64,000 nucleotides of DNA from Streptomyces albipurpureus (lineage in GTDB: Bacteria > Actinomycetota > Actinomycetes > Streptomycetales > Streptomycetaceae), in NCBI RefSeq assembly GCF_023701525.1, contig NZ_JAMQAW010000008.1:375003-439002 (forward strand), given 5' to 3'. Made by a program: the position numbers and the translations under genes. Shown here in pieces: positions 53,359 through 60,379 of the stretch; the stretch's first letter is position 1, and the number at the start of each line of letters is the position of its first letter. The notes beneath the pieces are model-generated. The model did not search any database. It had not been told where the DNA came from and saw only the letters and a list, made by a program, of their open reading frames with translations.

Positions 53359-53359
53359 A
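53332..53359 (-). promoter_or_regulatory. traA promoter, probably leaderless
   Basis: On the minus strand, TTGCAT (53359-53354), a 16-base spacer and TAATCT (53337-53332) precede ATG 53325 by six bases. The expected transcription start falls on or next to the A of the start codon. Confidence 0.6.
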
Positions 53360-53368
53360 GAGCTTCGA

Positions 53369-53458
53369 CCGTGCCAAAGGCACGGGAAGCATGAGGAGTT
53401 GGGGATGGTGAGGTACGAGCCGAGCCAACGACGCTGCGCACCCGTGCCTTTGGCACGG
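53369..53458. repeat. Pair of mutually inverted 17-bp palindromes
   Basis: CCGTGCCAAAGGCACGG (53369-53385) and its exact reverse complement (53442-53458) each form a 7-bp hairpin with a 3-base loop. A related core (CCTTTGGCA) recurs near 54595. They may be binding sites for a plasmid regulator or part of an origin. Confidence 0.7.
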
Positions 53459-53471
53459 TCCGCGTAGCGCC

Positions 53472-53523
53472 ACTCGGTTGTCCACAGGGACGCTCTCCCG
53501 AGCGTCCCTGTGGACAACCGAGT
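53472..53523. other. 24-bp perfect inverted repeat, candidate oriT (or ori) core
   Basis: The arms at 53472-53495 and 53500-53523 are perfectly complementary around a 4-base loop. They lie between the divergent relaxase and accessory genes. A terminator makes no sense between two divergent starts, so an origin structure is more likely. Each arm carries a DnaA-box-like TTGTCCACA. Confidence 0.55.
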
Positions 53524-53609
53524 CTTTCCGTTTTCCACAGGAAGATCACTACGGTGATTCCGCCCGTGATCTCTAACCGGCGGACATCTACCGTTCGAGA
53601 TAGTCCACA
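53478..53609. promoter_or_regulatory. Cluster of four DnaA-box-like sites
   Basis: TTGTCCACA, the Streptomyces consensus, is at 53478-53486 and inverted at 53509-53517. TTTTCCACA is at 53531-53539 and TAGTCCACA at 53601-53609, each with one mismatch. Clustering suggests a replication origin close to or shared with oriT. Confidence 0.5.
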
Positions 53610-53677
53610 AGGGCGCCCGTATCATGGGGAGTTGCCCGGCTCGGGGAAGTCGGGTAACCGTCACCGGGAGGAGGCCC

Positions 53678-54124
53678 ATGGCCGAGCGGAGAGGGGCACG
53701 CACCGTTCGCGCACGGGAGAAGGCTCGCGCACTGAACGCAGAGAGAAGGCAGCGTGAGCAGCAGCTGGAGGACCTAGCCGTCCTGTGGTTCGAGACCGAC
53801 GAGCAGATAGTCGATACCAGTAACGCGGCCCAGCAGAAGATCGACAAGTACGTCGCCCGTGTTCGTAGCGAGGCGGAAGGGGAGACCGGGAGGCTGCGGG
53901 AGTCGATGAACGGGGTCGTCGCCGACATGCTGAAGCTTGCGGGGGTGCGGTCCGTGGCCGAGCGTCTCGGTATCTCGGAAGCCGCGGTCCGTGAGGCCAA
54001 GGTGTCACTGGAGGGCACAAGCGGTGAGCCTGTGGATTCTCCGGCGCCCCCGGAACCTGCCAGCGGTCAGTCGCCGTTGTCCGTGGACGCGTTAGCAGAA
54101 GGGGCGCGGACACCCTCTGCATGA
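53678..54124 (+). CDS. Basic coiled-coil protein with C-terminal HTH-like motif, candidate relaxosome accessory protein
   Basis: 148 aa. The N-terminus is highly basic and helical (RGARTVRAREKARALNAERR). The middle is a coiled coil, and SVAERLGISEAAVREAKVSL at about 100 resembles a helix-turn-helix. ATG 53678 has GGGAGGAGG upstream. Divergent from traA across the palindrome-rich region, it is well placed to bind oriT or repress the traA promoter. The DNA-binding role is inferred from charge, motif and position. Confidence 0.65.
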   Translation: MAERRGARTVRAREKARALNAERRQREQQLEDLAVLWFETDEQIVDTSNAAQQKIDKYVARVRSEAEGETGRLRESMNGVVADMLKLAGVRSVAERLGISEAAVREAKVSLEGTSGEPVDSPAPPEPASGQSPLSVDALAEGARTPSA

Positions 54125-54138
54125 AATCGCGAAGCCTG

Positions 54139-54175
54139 GGCTCCCGACCTCGACTGATCCCCCCGGTCGGGAGCC
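54139..54175. terminator. Bidirectional terminator-like hairpin between convergent genes
   Basis: GGCTCCCGACC (54139-54149) pairs perfectly with GGTCGGGAGCC (54165-54175). It lies 14 bases after the plus-strand stop and 17 from the minus-strand stop. Confidence 0.7.
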
Positions 54176-54192
54176 GCAGCAACACTCCCCAC

Positions 54193-54540
54193 CTAGCGGG
54201 GACCACCTACGGTCGGAGGCGTCACCCATGACTGCGGGGAGAGCTGAGCTGGAGTAGCTACCGCGGCTGCGGTCTGGTGTGGGTGCTGCCCTGGCAGAGC
54301 ACCGGGATAGGCCGGCTGCCGCACCCACCGAACCTTCGTCCCCGCAGAGACTTCGGTGCGCCAGGGCTGATCCGCACTGAAGAGAATCCACAACTGCTCG
54401 CCGTCGCGGGCGACTCGTTCGTACCGCGCCAGCCTGAACCCCACAACAGTTCCGTCACCGGTCTCCAGCTCTATTGCCAAGCCGATCCAGCTGGGATTCA
54501 GCTGCTCGATCGACCTCTCATCCATCCAGTCCTGTGCCAT
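54193..54540 (-). CDS. Hypothetical protein, 115 aa
   Basis: I place the start at ATG 54540, with GGAAGGGGA upstream; the frame is open 5' to 54672. The product has a small beta-rich core (GLAIELETGDGTVVGFRLAR, EQLWILFSADQPWRTE) and a Pro/Gln/Thr-rich tail, with no known family. It is the last gene of the minus-strand array of small genes and ends in the shared terminator. A CCTTTGGCA motif like that in the origin palindromes lies about 55 bases upstream of its start. Confidence 0.6.
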   Translation of the reverse strand: MAQDWMDERSIEQLNPSWIGLAIELETGDGTVVGFRLARYERVARDGEQLWILFSADQPWRTEVSAGTKVRWVRQPAYPGALPGQHPHQTAAAVATPAQLSPQSWVTPPTVGGPR

Positions 54541-54684
54541 GTACTCCCCTTCCGACAGCCTGAGGTGAGAACCGTCAACTGCTGTGACGGTACCTTTGGC
54601 AGTGACCGTTGCGGAGAACCCAAAGCGCCCCGGACGACGCTGGGAGCGTCGGCCGAGGCGCTGGCCTGGCATCGGATCTTGAGT

Positions 54685-55276
54685 TCACGCGCCCGGGATC
54701 ACCAGGCGTATGCCATCCGCGAAGCCATGGAGGTAGCGGGGAGCTTCGCCTTCATACCCCTCGCCATTAATCTCCTGGCCGATGGGCGTCTCGTGCATAG
54801 CCTTCCGCCCGGAAACCTGGGCCGACAGGGCGAGCATGGCGCAGTACAGGGAGCATTCTCCATAGGCGTCAGATGGGTCGGCGAAACGGGGGATGCACGC
54901 ATCCAGGAACGCGCGGCCGGGCTGCTCTTAAGGCAAGACTCATGGCACCGAGGATCACGTCACCCTTGCGGAGCTGGTCGACACGCATCAACTGTGCGGC
55001 TGAGGTGTCGAGACCAGGGAGCGGGTGGGGGTAGGTCGCCAGATACCAGCTGAACATCCCGTTGCCCTCGCGGGCTGACGGGATGCGGGTGTCAGCGGTG
55101 CGGACGGTGCCGTCCATGAGGTCGACGTCAACAGTCCTCCTATCGCGTGGCTCGACCTGGAACACGGGCGGGATGGCCTGCAGGCCGCGGATCATCTCCC
55201 AGACGGTACGGGCGGCATCTGCGGGGTTGTCCCCAGGTACGTCATTGTTCGTCCAGGTGAAGCGGAAACCGGGCAT
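54685..55276 (-). pseudogene. Small-array gene with a probable frameshift near 54930
   Basis: From ATG 55276 (AGGAG upstream) a protein of about 115 residues reads well (FRFTWTNNDVPGDNPADAAR, LRKGDVILGAMSLAL) and then degrades into Arg/Pro-rich sequence. In the neighbouring frame, starting at 54927 directly after a TAA and lacking any start codon, a convincing protein continues to a TGA at 54685 (FLDACIPRFADPSDAYGECS, GKA-like linker, PRYLHGFADGIRLVIPGA). A one-base indel in a single ancestral gene explains this best. A TTA codon is present just before the break. Confidence 0.55.
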
Positions 55277-55308
55277 GGTTCTCTCCTATGGGTGGGTCCT
55301 GTGTTGTC

Positions 55309-55350
55309 GCCGGTTCCGCCGTCTGCCCGCAGGTAGACGGCGGAACCGGC
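55309..55350 (-). other. 16-bp perfect intercistronic hairpin
   Basis: GCCGGTTCCGCCGTCT (55309-55324) pairs with 55335-55350 around a 10-base loop. It lies in the leader of the gene starting at 55276, followed on the transcript by ACCCACCCATAGGAG. Confidence 0.7.
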
Positions 55351-55358
55351 CCCAGTGA

Positions 55359-56092
55359 TCAGAGGCGGAATCTGTGCTCGCCGCGGTTGTCGGCCTCGAA
55401 GTACATGTGCTCGTCCTCCCTGTGCTCGTTCTCAACATGCCTGTACAGAACGTGTCCAGGCCGCTCACGGATCACGACGTTGACGCCGAAGACCTCGGCG
55501 ACGTAGGTGTCGCTCGGCTGCCCCTCGGCGTAGTCACCGTCGTAGACGCGGAACTCGCCGTACCTAAGAGTGACGCTCGTCGGCGGAAGAGCGGTGCAGT
55601 CGCCCTCGGGCCGGGATTCGGGCGGCAGGATGAACGTGAGGAAGTAGGGCGGCTTCGCTCCACGTTCGGCGCTCCCCGTCTTCTCCAGATGCCATGCACG
55701 GCCGTGGCCTGCTCCGCCGGACTCCTCAACGTGCTGATCGGCCTTGAGTAGAAGGTCGAAGGCGATCTCGACGTCTCTCTTGAGCAAGGGCTCTGAGGAA
55801 GGCTGGCCGCTGCGAAATACGAGGGAGCGACCTTCTCGTTCTCGACGCGGAGGAAGCGTGGAGGCATGACCACGTGCCAGTCGTTGACTGAGCGGTCGAA
55901 GACGACCTTGTGGGCGGTCGGCCAGTGTTCCCGGGTGATGGCCGCTGCCACGAATACGTAGCCTTCCGCCAGTTCGCGCCGTGCCTGCTGGAACTCCTGG
56001 TGCCGGGTGCTGAGGTAGCCCGTGGGAGAGGTATACGGATCGGGAAGGTTGGTAGAGGAATGGGGTGTGGGGGCGTTGGCTTCACGGGACAT
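55359..56092 (-). pseudogene. Small-array gene broken by a frameshift near 55795
   Basis: From ATG 56092 (AGGAG upstream) about 100 residues read well (STRHQEFQQARRELAEGYVF, DWHVVMPPRFLRVENEKVAP) up to SYFAAASLP. The frame then turns into Ser/Arg-rich sequence. A second frame picks up at EPLLKRDVEIAFDLLLKADQ and runs to the stop at 55359 (CTALPPTSVTLRYGEFRVYD). There is no good start for the second part other than TTG without a binding site. The whole would be about 245 residues. Function unknown. An IS5 element sits 36 bases upstream of its start. Confidence 0.6.
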
Positions 56093-56137
56093 GCGGTATC
56101 TCCTATTGGCGGGTGGTGGAGCCATTAAGACGTCATC

Positions 56138-56593
56138 TCATTTGGTGAGTCTGCGGTAGCAGATGAGGGTGCAGGCGATGCTGGTGAAGGCGAGGAAATG
56201 CTCGGCTTTGCGTTCGTAGCGGCGGTGGAGGCGACGGCAGCCGGCGAGCCAGGCCATGGTGCGTTCGATGGTCCAGCGGTGGCGGCCCAATCGCTGCGAG
56301 GACTCGATGCCCCTGCGGGCTATGCGGTGCTTGATACCACGTCCGCGTAACCACCTCCGCAGGTGGGCATAGTCGTAGCCCTTGTCCGCGTGGAGCTTGC
56401 CGGGCCTACGCCGTCGGCGGCCGCGACGCGACCGGATGGGCGGAATCCCGCGGACGAGGGGCTCAAGAGCCTGGCTGTCGTGCAGGTTCGCCCCCGAGAT
56501 TCCGACAGACAGGGGCAGACCGGTCCGCTCCGTGATCAAGTGGATCTTTGACCCGAACTTGCCCCGGTCAACAGGATTCGGACCCGTCAGGTC
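56138..56593 (-). CDS. IS5-family transposase, C-terminal frame (-1)
   Basis: 152 codons reading LTGPNPVDRGKFGSKIHLIT after the shift, then the second catalytic Asp in GKLHADKGYDYAHL and the Glu in RHRWTIERTMAWLAGC. It ends inside the left inverted repeat. There is no proper start codon of its own, so it is made by frameshifting from the upstream frame. All catalytic residues are present. Confidence 0.85.
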   Translation of the reverse strand, partial: DLTGPNPVDRGKFGSKIHLITERTGLPLSVGISGANLHDSQALEPLVRGIPPIRSRRGRRRRRPGKLHADKGYDYAHLRRWLRGRGIKHRIARRGIESSQRLGRHRWTIERTMAWLAGCRRLHRRYERKAEHFLAFTSIACTLICYRRLTK

Positions 56594-56964
56594 CCCCTTT
56601 TCAGGGCCCGCATGTTCACCGAGTCGATCGCACAGCGGGACCAGTCCAGTTCACCGCGAGCGCCGAGCTCGTCAAGGACCAGGCGGTGGAGCTTGGCCCA
56701 CACCCGCGCCTTGCTCCACTCGGTGAACCGTCGGTGAGCTGTCGCCCCCGACGGCCCGAACGACGCCGTCGGCAACTGTTGCCAGGTGCAGCTCGACGTG
56801 GCCACGAACACGATCGCCGCGAGCACTTCCCGGTCACCGTGCCGGCGCCGACCACCGCCCTGAGGCCGCGACGGCGCTTCCGGCACCACCCGTTGGAACA
56901 GTACCCACAACTCATCCGGCACCAGCCGCTCAACAATGCCCGCCACGACCGACAGCCTACCCAA
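56587..56964 (-). CDS. IS5-family transposase, N-terminal frame
   Basis: 125 aa from TTG 56964. It contains LVPDELWVLFQRVVPEAPSR and the TATAHRRF-like helix-turn-helix region (SGATAHRRFTEWSKARVWAK), and ends with the first catalytic Asp in CAIDSVNMRALKR. It stops at TGA 56587. The sequence AAAAGGGGGAC (56591-56601 on the minus strand) is a plausible -1 slippery site that would join it to the downstream frame. Confidence 0.85.
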   Translation of the reverse strand: MGRLSVVAGIVERLVPDELWVLFQRVVPEAPSRPQGGGRRRHGDREVLAAIVFVATSSCTWQQLPTASFGPSGATAHRRFTEWSKARVWAKLHRLVLDELGARGELDWSRCAIDSVNMRALKRGT

Positions 56965-56988
56965 CGTACCAAATGAGATGACGTCTAA

Positions 56989-57005
56989 GGGACTTGCCCT
57001 GTCCC
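56989..57005 (-). promoter_or_regulatory. Leader hairpin with AGGGCAA loop (copy 1)
   Basis: On the transcript, GGGAC - AGGGCAA - GTCCC. Before the IS5 insertion it stood about 37 bases upstream of ATG 56092, followed by CTCCACCACCCGCC and AGGAG. The rest of the gap, to the stop at 57117, holds nothing I recognise. Confidence 0.7.
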
Positions 57006-57116
57006 TGAATGGCGACTTTCACGTCGGGGCGGTTGGCAGGCATGGCGTCGTGCCCGGCCCGCAGGTGGTAGCTGTCCATTCCCGGGGTTGGTTGGGGACC
57101 GGTCAGGTGTGCGACA

Positions 57117-57488
57117 TCAGCGGTCCGGTGTGAGCGAGGCGACGAACTCCACGATCGCGGAGACAGCGGTGCGGCTGTCGGTATCCACGTCCGTGTTGTC
57201 GCTGTCGTACACGGTGCAGGTGTGGATGTCGTCTTCCGGCCGGATGTATCGCAGCACCTTCCAGCCCCGGTGCTCCTCAGCCCCGTAGACGGTGCTGCCG
57301 TCCTCGTCGGTGATACGGATCTCTGTGCTGTCGGGCAGGGAAATGATGAACACATTCCCCGTGTCGTCAGGGATGTCGAGAGTGGAGAGCACACCCCGGC
57401 AGGAGTCGATCCGGTAGGTGATCCCCGCGAGGTCCAAAGCCGTGCGCAGACTGTGCCCGGCGGTGCCTGCGGTGTCGTGTGAAGCCAT
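57117..57488 (-). CDS. Hypothetical protein, 123 aa
   Basis: A small alpha/beta protein (LRTALDLAGITYRIDSCRGV, NVFIISLPDSTEIRITDEDG, WKVLRYIRPEDDIHTCTVYD) with an acidic tail. No family recognised. ATG 57488 has no good Shine-Dalgarno sequence. Upstream is a long hairpin leader and an AT-rich palindrome (GTTAGTTAA region at 57504). It is one member of the minus-strand small-gene array; its domain is similar in size and style to its neighbours but not obviously paralogous. Confidence 0.65.
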   Translation of the reverse strand: MASHDTAGTAGHSLRTALDLAGITYRIDSCRGVLSTLDIPDDTGNVFIISLPDSTEIRITDEDGSTVYGAEEHRGWKVLRYIRPEDDIHTCTVYDSDNTDVDTDSRTAVSAIVEFVASLTPDR

Positions 57489-57522
57489 GGCGAAACCCGT
57501 TCAGTTAGTTAAGTTGAGGCCG

Positions 57523-57572
57523 ATGCCGGGCCGCGCGGGTAGGAGGGAATCCGCGTGGTTGCGGCCCGGCAT
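57523..57572 (-). other. 12-bp intercistronic hairpin with inner stem
   Basis: ATGCCGGGCCGC (57523-57534) pairs with 57561-57572. Inside, GCGG/CCGC can pair to give a two-step stem. It lies in the gap between the genes at 57635 and 57488. Confidence 0.6.
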
Positions 57573-57634
57573 GGCCGCTTCATTCGCGTAGGTGTGTGAT
57601 GCTCCAACGGCTGTGAAAAGTTGGGGCTCGGCCG

Positions 57635-58357
57635 TCAGTTAGTCACCGGACAGCGGTACTTTCTGCACCGGTTTCCCCACAGGCGGTTGGGGTCGTGTTC
57701 AGACTTGCGCCAGTTGCACTCGGCACATGGAGCGCCCCACTGTGCGGGAACGGAGACAGGGGTGGCCGTGTACTCGTCTCCCGGCGCCCACGGGAACCCT
57801 CCGCGTGCGAACCGGATGGTTTCATCGGGCATGAGCAGTGCCCATCCGTCCGGCCAGTCGATCGGACCAGGCCTGAGCGCTTCGGTCACTGCATGACGTA
57901 CGGCATTCTGCGACCACGTCTGCGGCTGACCGTCGGTTCCGGCTACCTGGTAGGCGGCTGCCGTGATGCAGCGGTCCGGGTACACGATGATGAGCCCGGA
58001 GGTGCGGTCTGGTGTGAAGCTGATCGTGTGGTGCTGTGCAGTCTGGCGGTAGTGGATCGTGTCGTCCTCCGTGATGCTGCCCTGGCTGCAAAGCCAGAAG
58101 CCGAGGGATCCCCGGAGGTAGTTGCGTACCTCCACCCCGGTCACGGCGCGCCTCCCGCATCCGATGCTTTCGCGGACGCTGAAACCGTCCGCGTTCCGGC
58201 CGATGGTCTGCGTGTAGGCGGCGTGGAAACGGGCGTCGTCGGTGACGATGCGCTCACGGGGAGGTCCGTCGTACCACACTGGAAGTGGATGGTTCTTGAC
58301 CTCGATTCCCGGGAGTGGACTGCCGGGCTTGACCGGTACTTCTGCGCTCTGGGACAT
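57635..58357 (-). CDS. Hypothetical protein with C-terminal Cys cluster, 240 aa
   Basis: I chose ATG 58357 because GGAG lies nine bases upstream; an in-frame ATG at 58372 lacks one. The C-terminus CAECNWRKSEHDPNRLWGNR followed by CRKYRC looks like a small zinc-binding ribbon, similar in style to the end of the 439-aa protein at 60380. The body is a mixed alpha/beta domain (FWLCSQGSITEDDTIHYRQT, GLIIVYPDRCITAAAYQVAG). No family name. Preceded by a leader hairpin with the AGGGCAA loop. Confidence 0.65.
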   Translation of the reverse strand: MSQSAEVPVKPGSPLPGIEVKNHPLPVWYDGPPRERIVTDDARFHAAYTQTIGRNADGFSVRESIGCGRRAVTGVEVRNYLRGSLGFWLCSQGSITEDDTIHYRQTAQHHTISFTPDRTSGLIIVYPDRCITAAAYQVAGTDGQPQTWSQNAVRHAVTEALRPGPIDWPDGWALLMPDETIRFARGGFPWAPGDEYTATPVSVPAQWGAPCAECNWRKSEHDPNRLWGNRCRKYRCPVTN

Positions 58358-58392
58358 GCCGGATCGCTCCATGTTCTGGTGATGGAGAAGGA

Positions 58393-58411
58393 GGGGGCTT
58401 GCCCTGCCCCC
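58393..58411 (-). promoter_or_regulatory. Leader hairpin with AGGGCAA loop (copy 2)
   Basis: On the transcript, GGGGGC - AGGGCAA - GCCCCC, 36 bases upstream of ATG 58357. It is followed by CCATCACCAG. Confidence 0.75.
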
Positions 58412-58414
58412 GGT

Positions 58415-58460
58415 CGGGCGGCGGGGCGGCCGGACAGGCTCCGGTCCACCCCGCCGCCCG
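58415..58460 (-). terminator. 12-bp hairpin after the preceding stop
   Basis: CGGGCGGCGGGG (58415-58426) pairs perfectly with 58449-58460, with an inner CCGGA/TCCGG stem. It begins four bases after the stop at 58465 and stands directly before leader hairpin copy 2. Confidence 0.65.
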
Positions 58461-58464
58461 AAGG

Positions 58465-58779
58465 TCAGAAGAGAAACCGCTGGGGGTCTTTCTCGGCCAT
58501 AGTGAGAAGCGCGGCGTCGGGGCCGCCTTTCAGCATGATCAACTCACGCGCCAGGACTGCGTACTCTGCGGCGGTCGGCGACCGAATGCCCGCCTCCGTA
58601 AGGAACTCGCCCAAGGTGTCCAGGACGTCGTCGGGGCATGAGTACGTCTCACCGAGGCCGTGGATACCGGCCGGGTCGCCGTCCTTCCATAGCTGTACCG
58701 CCAAGTTGCGGAGAACCGGGTCGAACACAGGCACAAGCCGGGCTGTCTCGCCTATAGGAACAGCACTGCCCTGGGGCAT
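58465..58779 (-). CDS. Hypothetical protein, 104 aa
   Basis: ATG 58779 has AAGGAGG six bases upstream. The product is helical and acidic (RNLAVQLWKDGDPAGIHGLG, DVLDTLGEFLTEAGIRSPTA, AEYAVLARELIMLKGGPDAA) with no membrane segment and no known family. Its leader contains a recognisable promoter (58850-58878), an AGGGCAA-loop hairpin near the predicted transcript start and a CCACCACCA linker. It is thus the clearest example of the array's leader module. Confidence 0.65.
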   Translation of the reverse strand: MPQGSAVPIGETARLVPVFDPVLRNLAVQLWKDGDPAGIHGLGETYSCPDDVLDTLGEFLTEAGIRSPTAAEYAVLARELIMLKGGPDAALLTMAEKDPQRFLF

Positions 58780-58815
58780 GGGAGCCTCCTTGATCTGGTG
58801 GTGGGGTTTGGTGGC

Positions 58816-58834
58816 GGGGGCTTGCCCTACCCCC
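58816..58834 (-). promoter_or_regulatory. Leader hairpin with AGGGCAA loop (copy 3)
   Basis: On the transcript, GGGGGT - AGGGCAA - GCCCCC, where the closing pair would be U-G. It lies 36 bases upstream of ATG 58779. CCCCACCACCAGATC and AAGGAGG follow. Confidence 0.75.
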
Positions 58835-58849
58835 AACCTGTCATAGGTA

Positions 58850-58878
58850 AATCTATCAAATATGGGCGGGGGAGGCAA
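58850..58878 (-). promoter_or_regulatory. Promoter of the 104-aa gene
   Basis: On the minus strand, TTGCCT (58878-58873), a 17-base spacer and TAGATT (58855-58850). The predicted start near 58843 puts the AGGGCAA hairpin about 10 bases into the message. ATAG...CTAT inverted repeats (58843-58856) overlap the -10 box. Confidence 0.5.
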
Positions 58879-58879
58879 C

Positions 58880-59204
58880 CCTCCATGCGCCACAAACCGC
58901 ACCCACCCTCACGTCCGCGCAGCGGACGGCCCTCACTCCCATTCGCCCAACAGCCGGTCCGCACCCGGCTGGCAGCCCGCGCCCCCCACCCTGCTGCCCC
59001 GAAGACACCACCCCCCTTCCCTCCCGGCAAAAAGAAAACCGAGGGGCCGTCGGACGCAGTGCAGGGGAGGACGGCATCTATTTTCACCGCGACGAAGGAG
59101 CGGCGAAAAAAGACGACGAACGACCTTGCGCGCAGTCCGCCGCGGCCCCTCACACTCAACCAGCCGGGAGGAACCACCCGCACCCAACCAACCAGCCCCA
59201 ACCA
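58880..59204. other. 325-base gap with no supported gene
   Basis: The stretch is Pro/Arg/Ser-rich in every frame, contains two purine-rich tracts (near 59028 and 59105), and has no protein-like frame with a binding site. It separates the HTH gene from the promoter of the 104-aa gene and may be a transcription boundary. Confidence 0.4.
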
Positions 59205-60086
59205 TCACAAACCACGGACCACCAGTTCCTCGATGTCGGTCCGGCGGAAGTACCGCGTACTTCCTACGGTGAGAACACTTCGCGGCGCCGATTTTTTCCT
59301 CAGTAGCGTTTTCACGCGCTCTCGGCGTTGAGCGGGCGTCAGCTGTTCCTGCCCGCCAGGGAGAAGTCCGGCGATCTCAGTTTGGGCGATGAGTCCGTAC
59401 TCCGGCATGACTACGTCTGCGGCCTGCGACAGGTACCGGGCTGCTACCTCCCGCCCTACTCCGAGATGCTCGGCCACTACGTCCGCCGTGAGGTCTAGGC
59501 CGTTGGTGACGACGGTTCGCAGGATCCCGGAGACTTCTGCGACCCGCCCGGTCGGGTGCTGAGTTCCACTCGGCGTTCCGTTTGCCTTGGCGCCCCTGTC
59601 GGCGTACCCGGGGCGCTCGTCGTCGTACCAGGCAAACCAGCTTGCGACCGCCGCGGCATCGCGCTTCCGATCGCCCCCCGCAGGTGGAAACGGGCGCTCG
59701 GAATGAGCCGCGTACGCCCTGCCGAGGTTGCTGATGGCTCCTGGTGTCACGCCGCGCAGCCGGGCGATGTCCGACCAGCGCCACCGCTCGCCCGGGGCGT
59801 GGCTGAGCGGTTGGGGGGCAGCGGCCAGTCGCGGGCCAGAACGCCGGTCGGCAGCCCTTGGCCCGAAGAGCCTTCCGCGGGCCCACTGCGCGCCGGTCGC
59901 CTTCTCGATGAGCTGGACGCTGTGCGGCCCAGTCCGTGTCTTCTCCTCGGGGATGGGATCGGCGGCAAGCCAGTTCCGCAACGTCTTCGCCGATACGCCG
60001 GCGAGGTGCTCCAGCTGCTTGCGGGTGATCCAGTCCTCTTCCAGTTCGGCAAGCCGCTGGTCGAACTGCGTTTCCGTGGTCGTCAC
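59205..60086 (-). CDS. Multi-helix-turn-helix DNA-binding protein, 293 aa
   Basis: GTG 60086. Three helix-turn-helix-like segments are visible: LEHLAGVSAKTLRNWLAA (about 26-43), WSDIARLRGVTPGAISNLGR (about 104-123) and VVAEHLGVGREVAARYLSQA (about 207-226). A C-terminal VLTVGSTRYFRRTDIEELVV resembles excisionase/MerR-like helix-wing ends. It is the only obvious regulator in the small-gene array and is therefore a candidate to act on the repeated leader elements. No family name can be given. Confidence 0.65.
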   Translation of the reverse strand: MTTTETQFDQRLAELEEDWITRKQLEHLAGVSAKTLRNWLAADPIPEEKTRTGPHSVQLIEKATGAQWARGRLFGPRAADRRSGPRLAAAPQPLSHAPGERWRWSDIARLRGVTPGAISNLGRAYAAHSERPFPPAGGDRKRDAAAVASWFAWYDDERPGYADRGAKANGTPSGTQHPTGRVAEVSGILRTVVTNGLDLTADVVAEHLGVGREVAARYLSQAADVVMPEYGLIAQTEIAGLLPGGQEQLTPAQRRERVKTLLRKKSAPRSVLTVGSTRYFRRTDIEELVVRGL

Positions 60087-60341
60087 GGTGTCATCCTGTC
60101 GTATCGCGAAGTCGTAGACTGATGGGCGTCATCAACCGAGCCGCCGGGTTATTCGGTGTCCTTGGCTGGTGGTGGAGAAGGGGTCGGCGGTTTGCCCGAG
60201 CCAGCACGCTTCGGCGGGGCTGGCACGAACCCTTGGTTCGTATCGCCGACCCCGCCGAACTCATACGCTGTACGGGGCCTCGCGCGCGGCGTACCCTCAC
60301 GGACCGGCGCAAACTGACCCCAGAAACCTAATTCTGCTGGT
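60087..60341. other. Gap with an orphan leader-like sequence
   Basis: On the minus strand, CGGGCAAACC (near 60197-60188), CTCCACCACCAGCC (near 60177-60164) and AAGGACACC follow each other as in the AGGGCAA leaders, but no start codon follows; the HTH gene begins only about 70 bases later. A GCCAGC/GCTGGC hairpin overlaps its upstream part. It looks like a leader whose gene was lost. Confidence 0.4.
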
Positions 60342-60375
60342 GGCCAGGGTGCGGCTGATAGGCCGCACCCTGGCC
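60342..60375 (-). terminator. 14-bp perfect hairpin after the 439-aa gene
   Basis: GGCCAGGGTGCGGC (60342-60355) pairs with 60362-60375 around a 6-base loop, four bases beyond the stop at 60380. Confidence 0.7.
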
Positions 60376-60379
60376 CGGG

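Larger units (their letters stand above)
56129..56985 (-). mobile_element. IS5-family (IS427-type) insertion sequence
   Basis: 857 bp with perfect 18-bp terminal inverted repeats (GACGTCATCTCATTTGGT at 56129-56146, complement at 56968-56985) and a TAA target duplication at 56126-56128 and 56986-56988. It carries a two-frame DDE transposase. Insertion is directly at the base of a leader hairpin (56989-57005), separating it from the gene it preceded. Confidence 0.92.

Noticed and set aside
53472..53523. Large perfect hairpin as a transcription terminator
   Set aside because: It lies between two divergent gene starts, where no transcript needs to end; an origin or operator function fits better.
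60122..60331. Plus-strand 69-codon frame
   Set aside because: Arg/Trp-rich, no binding site, opposite to all neighbours and overlapping the orphan leader sequence.
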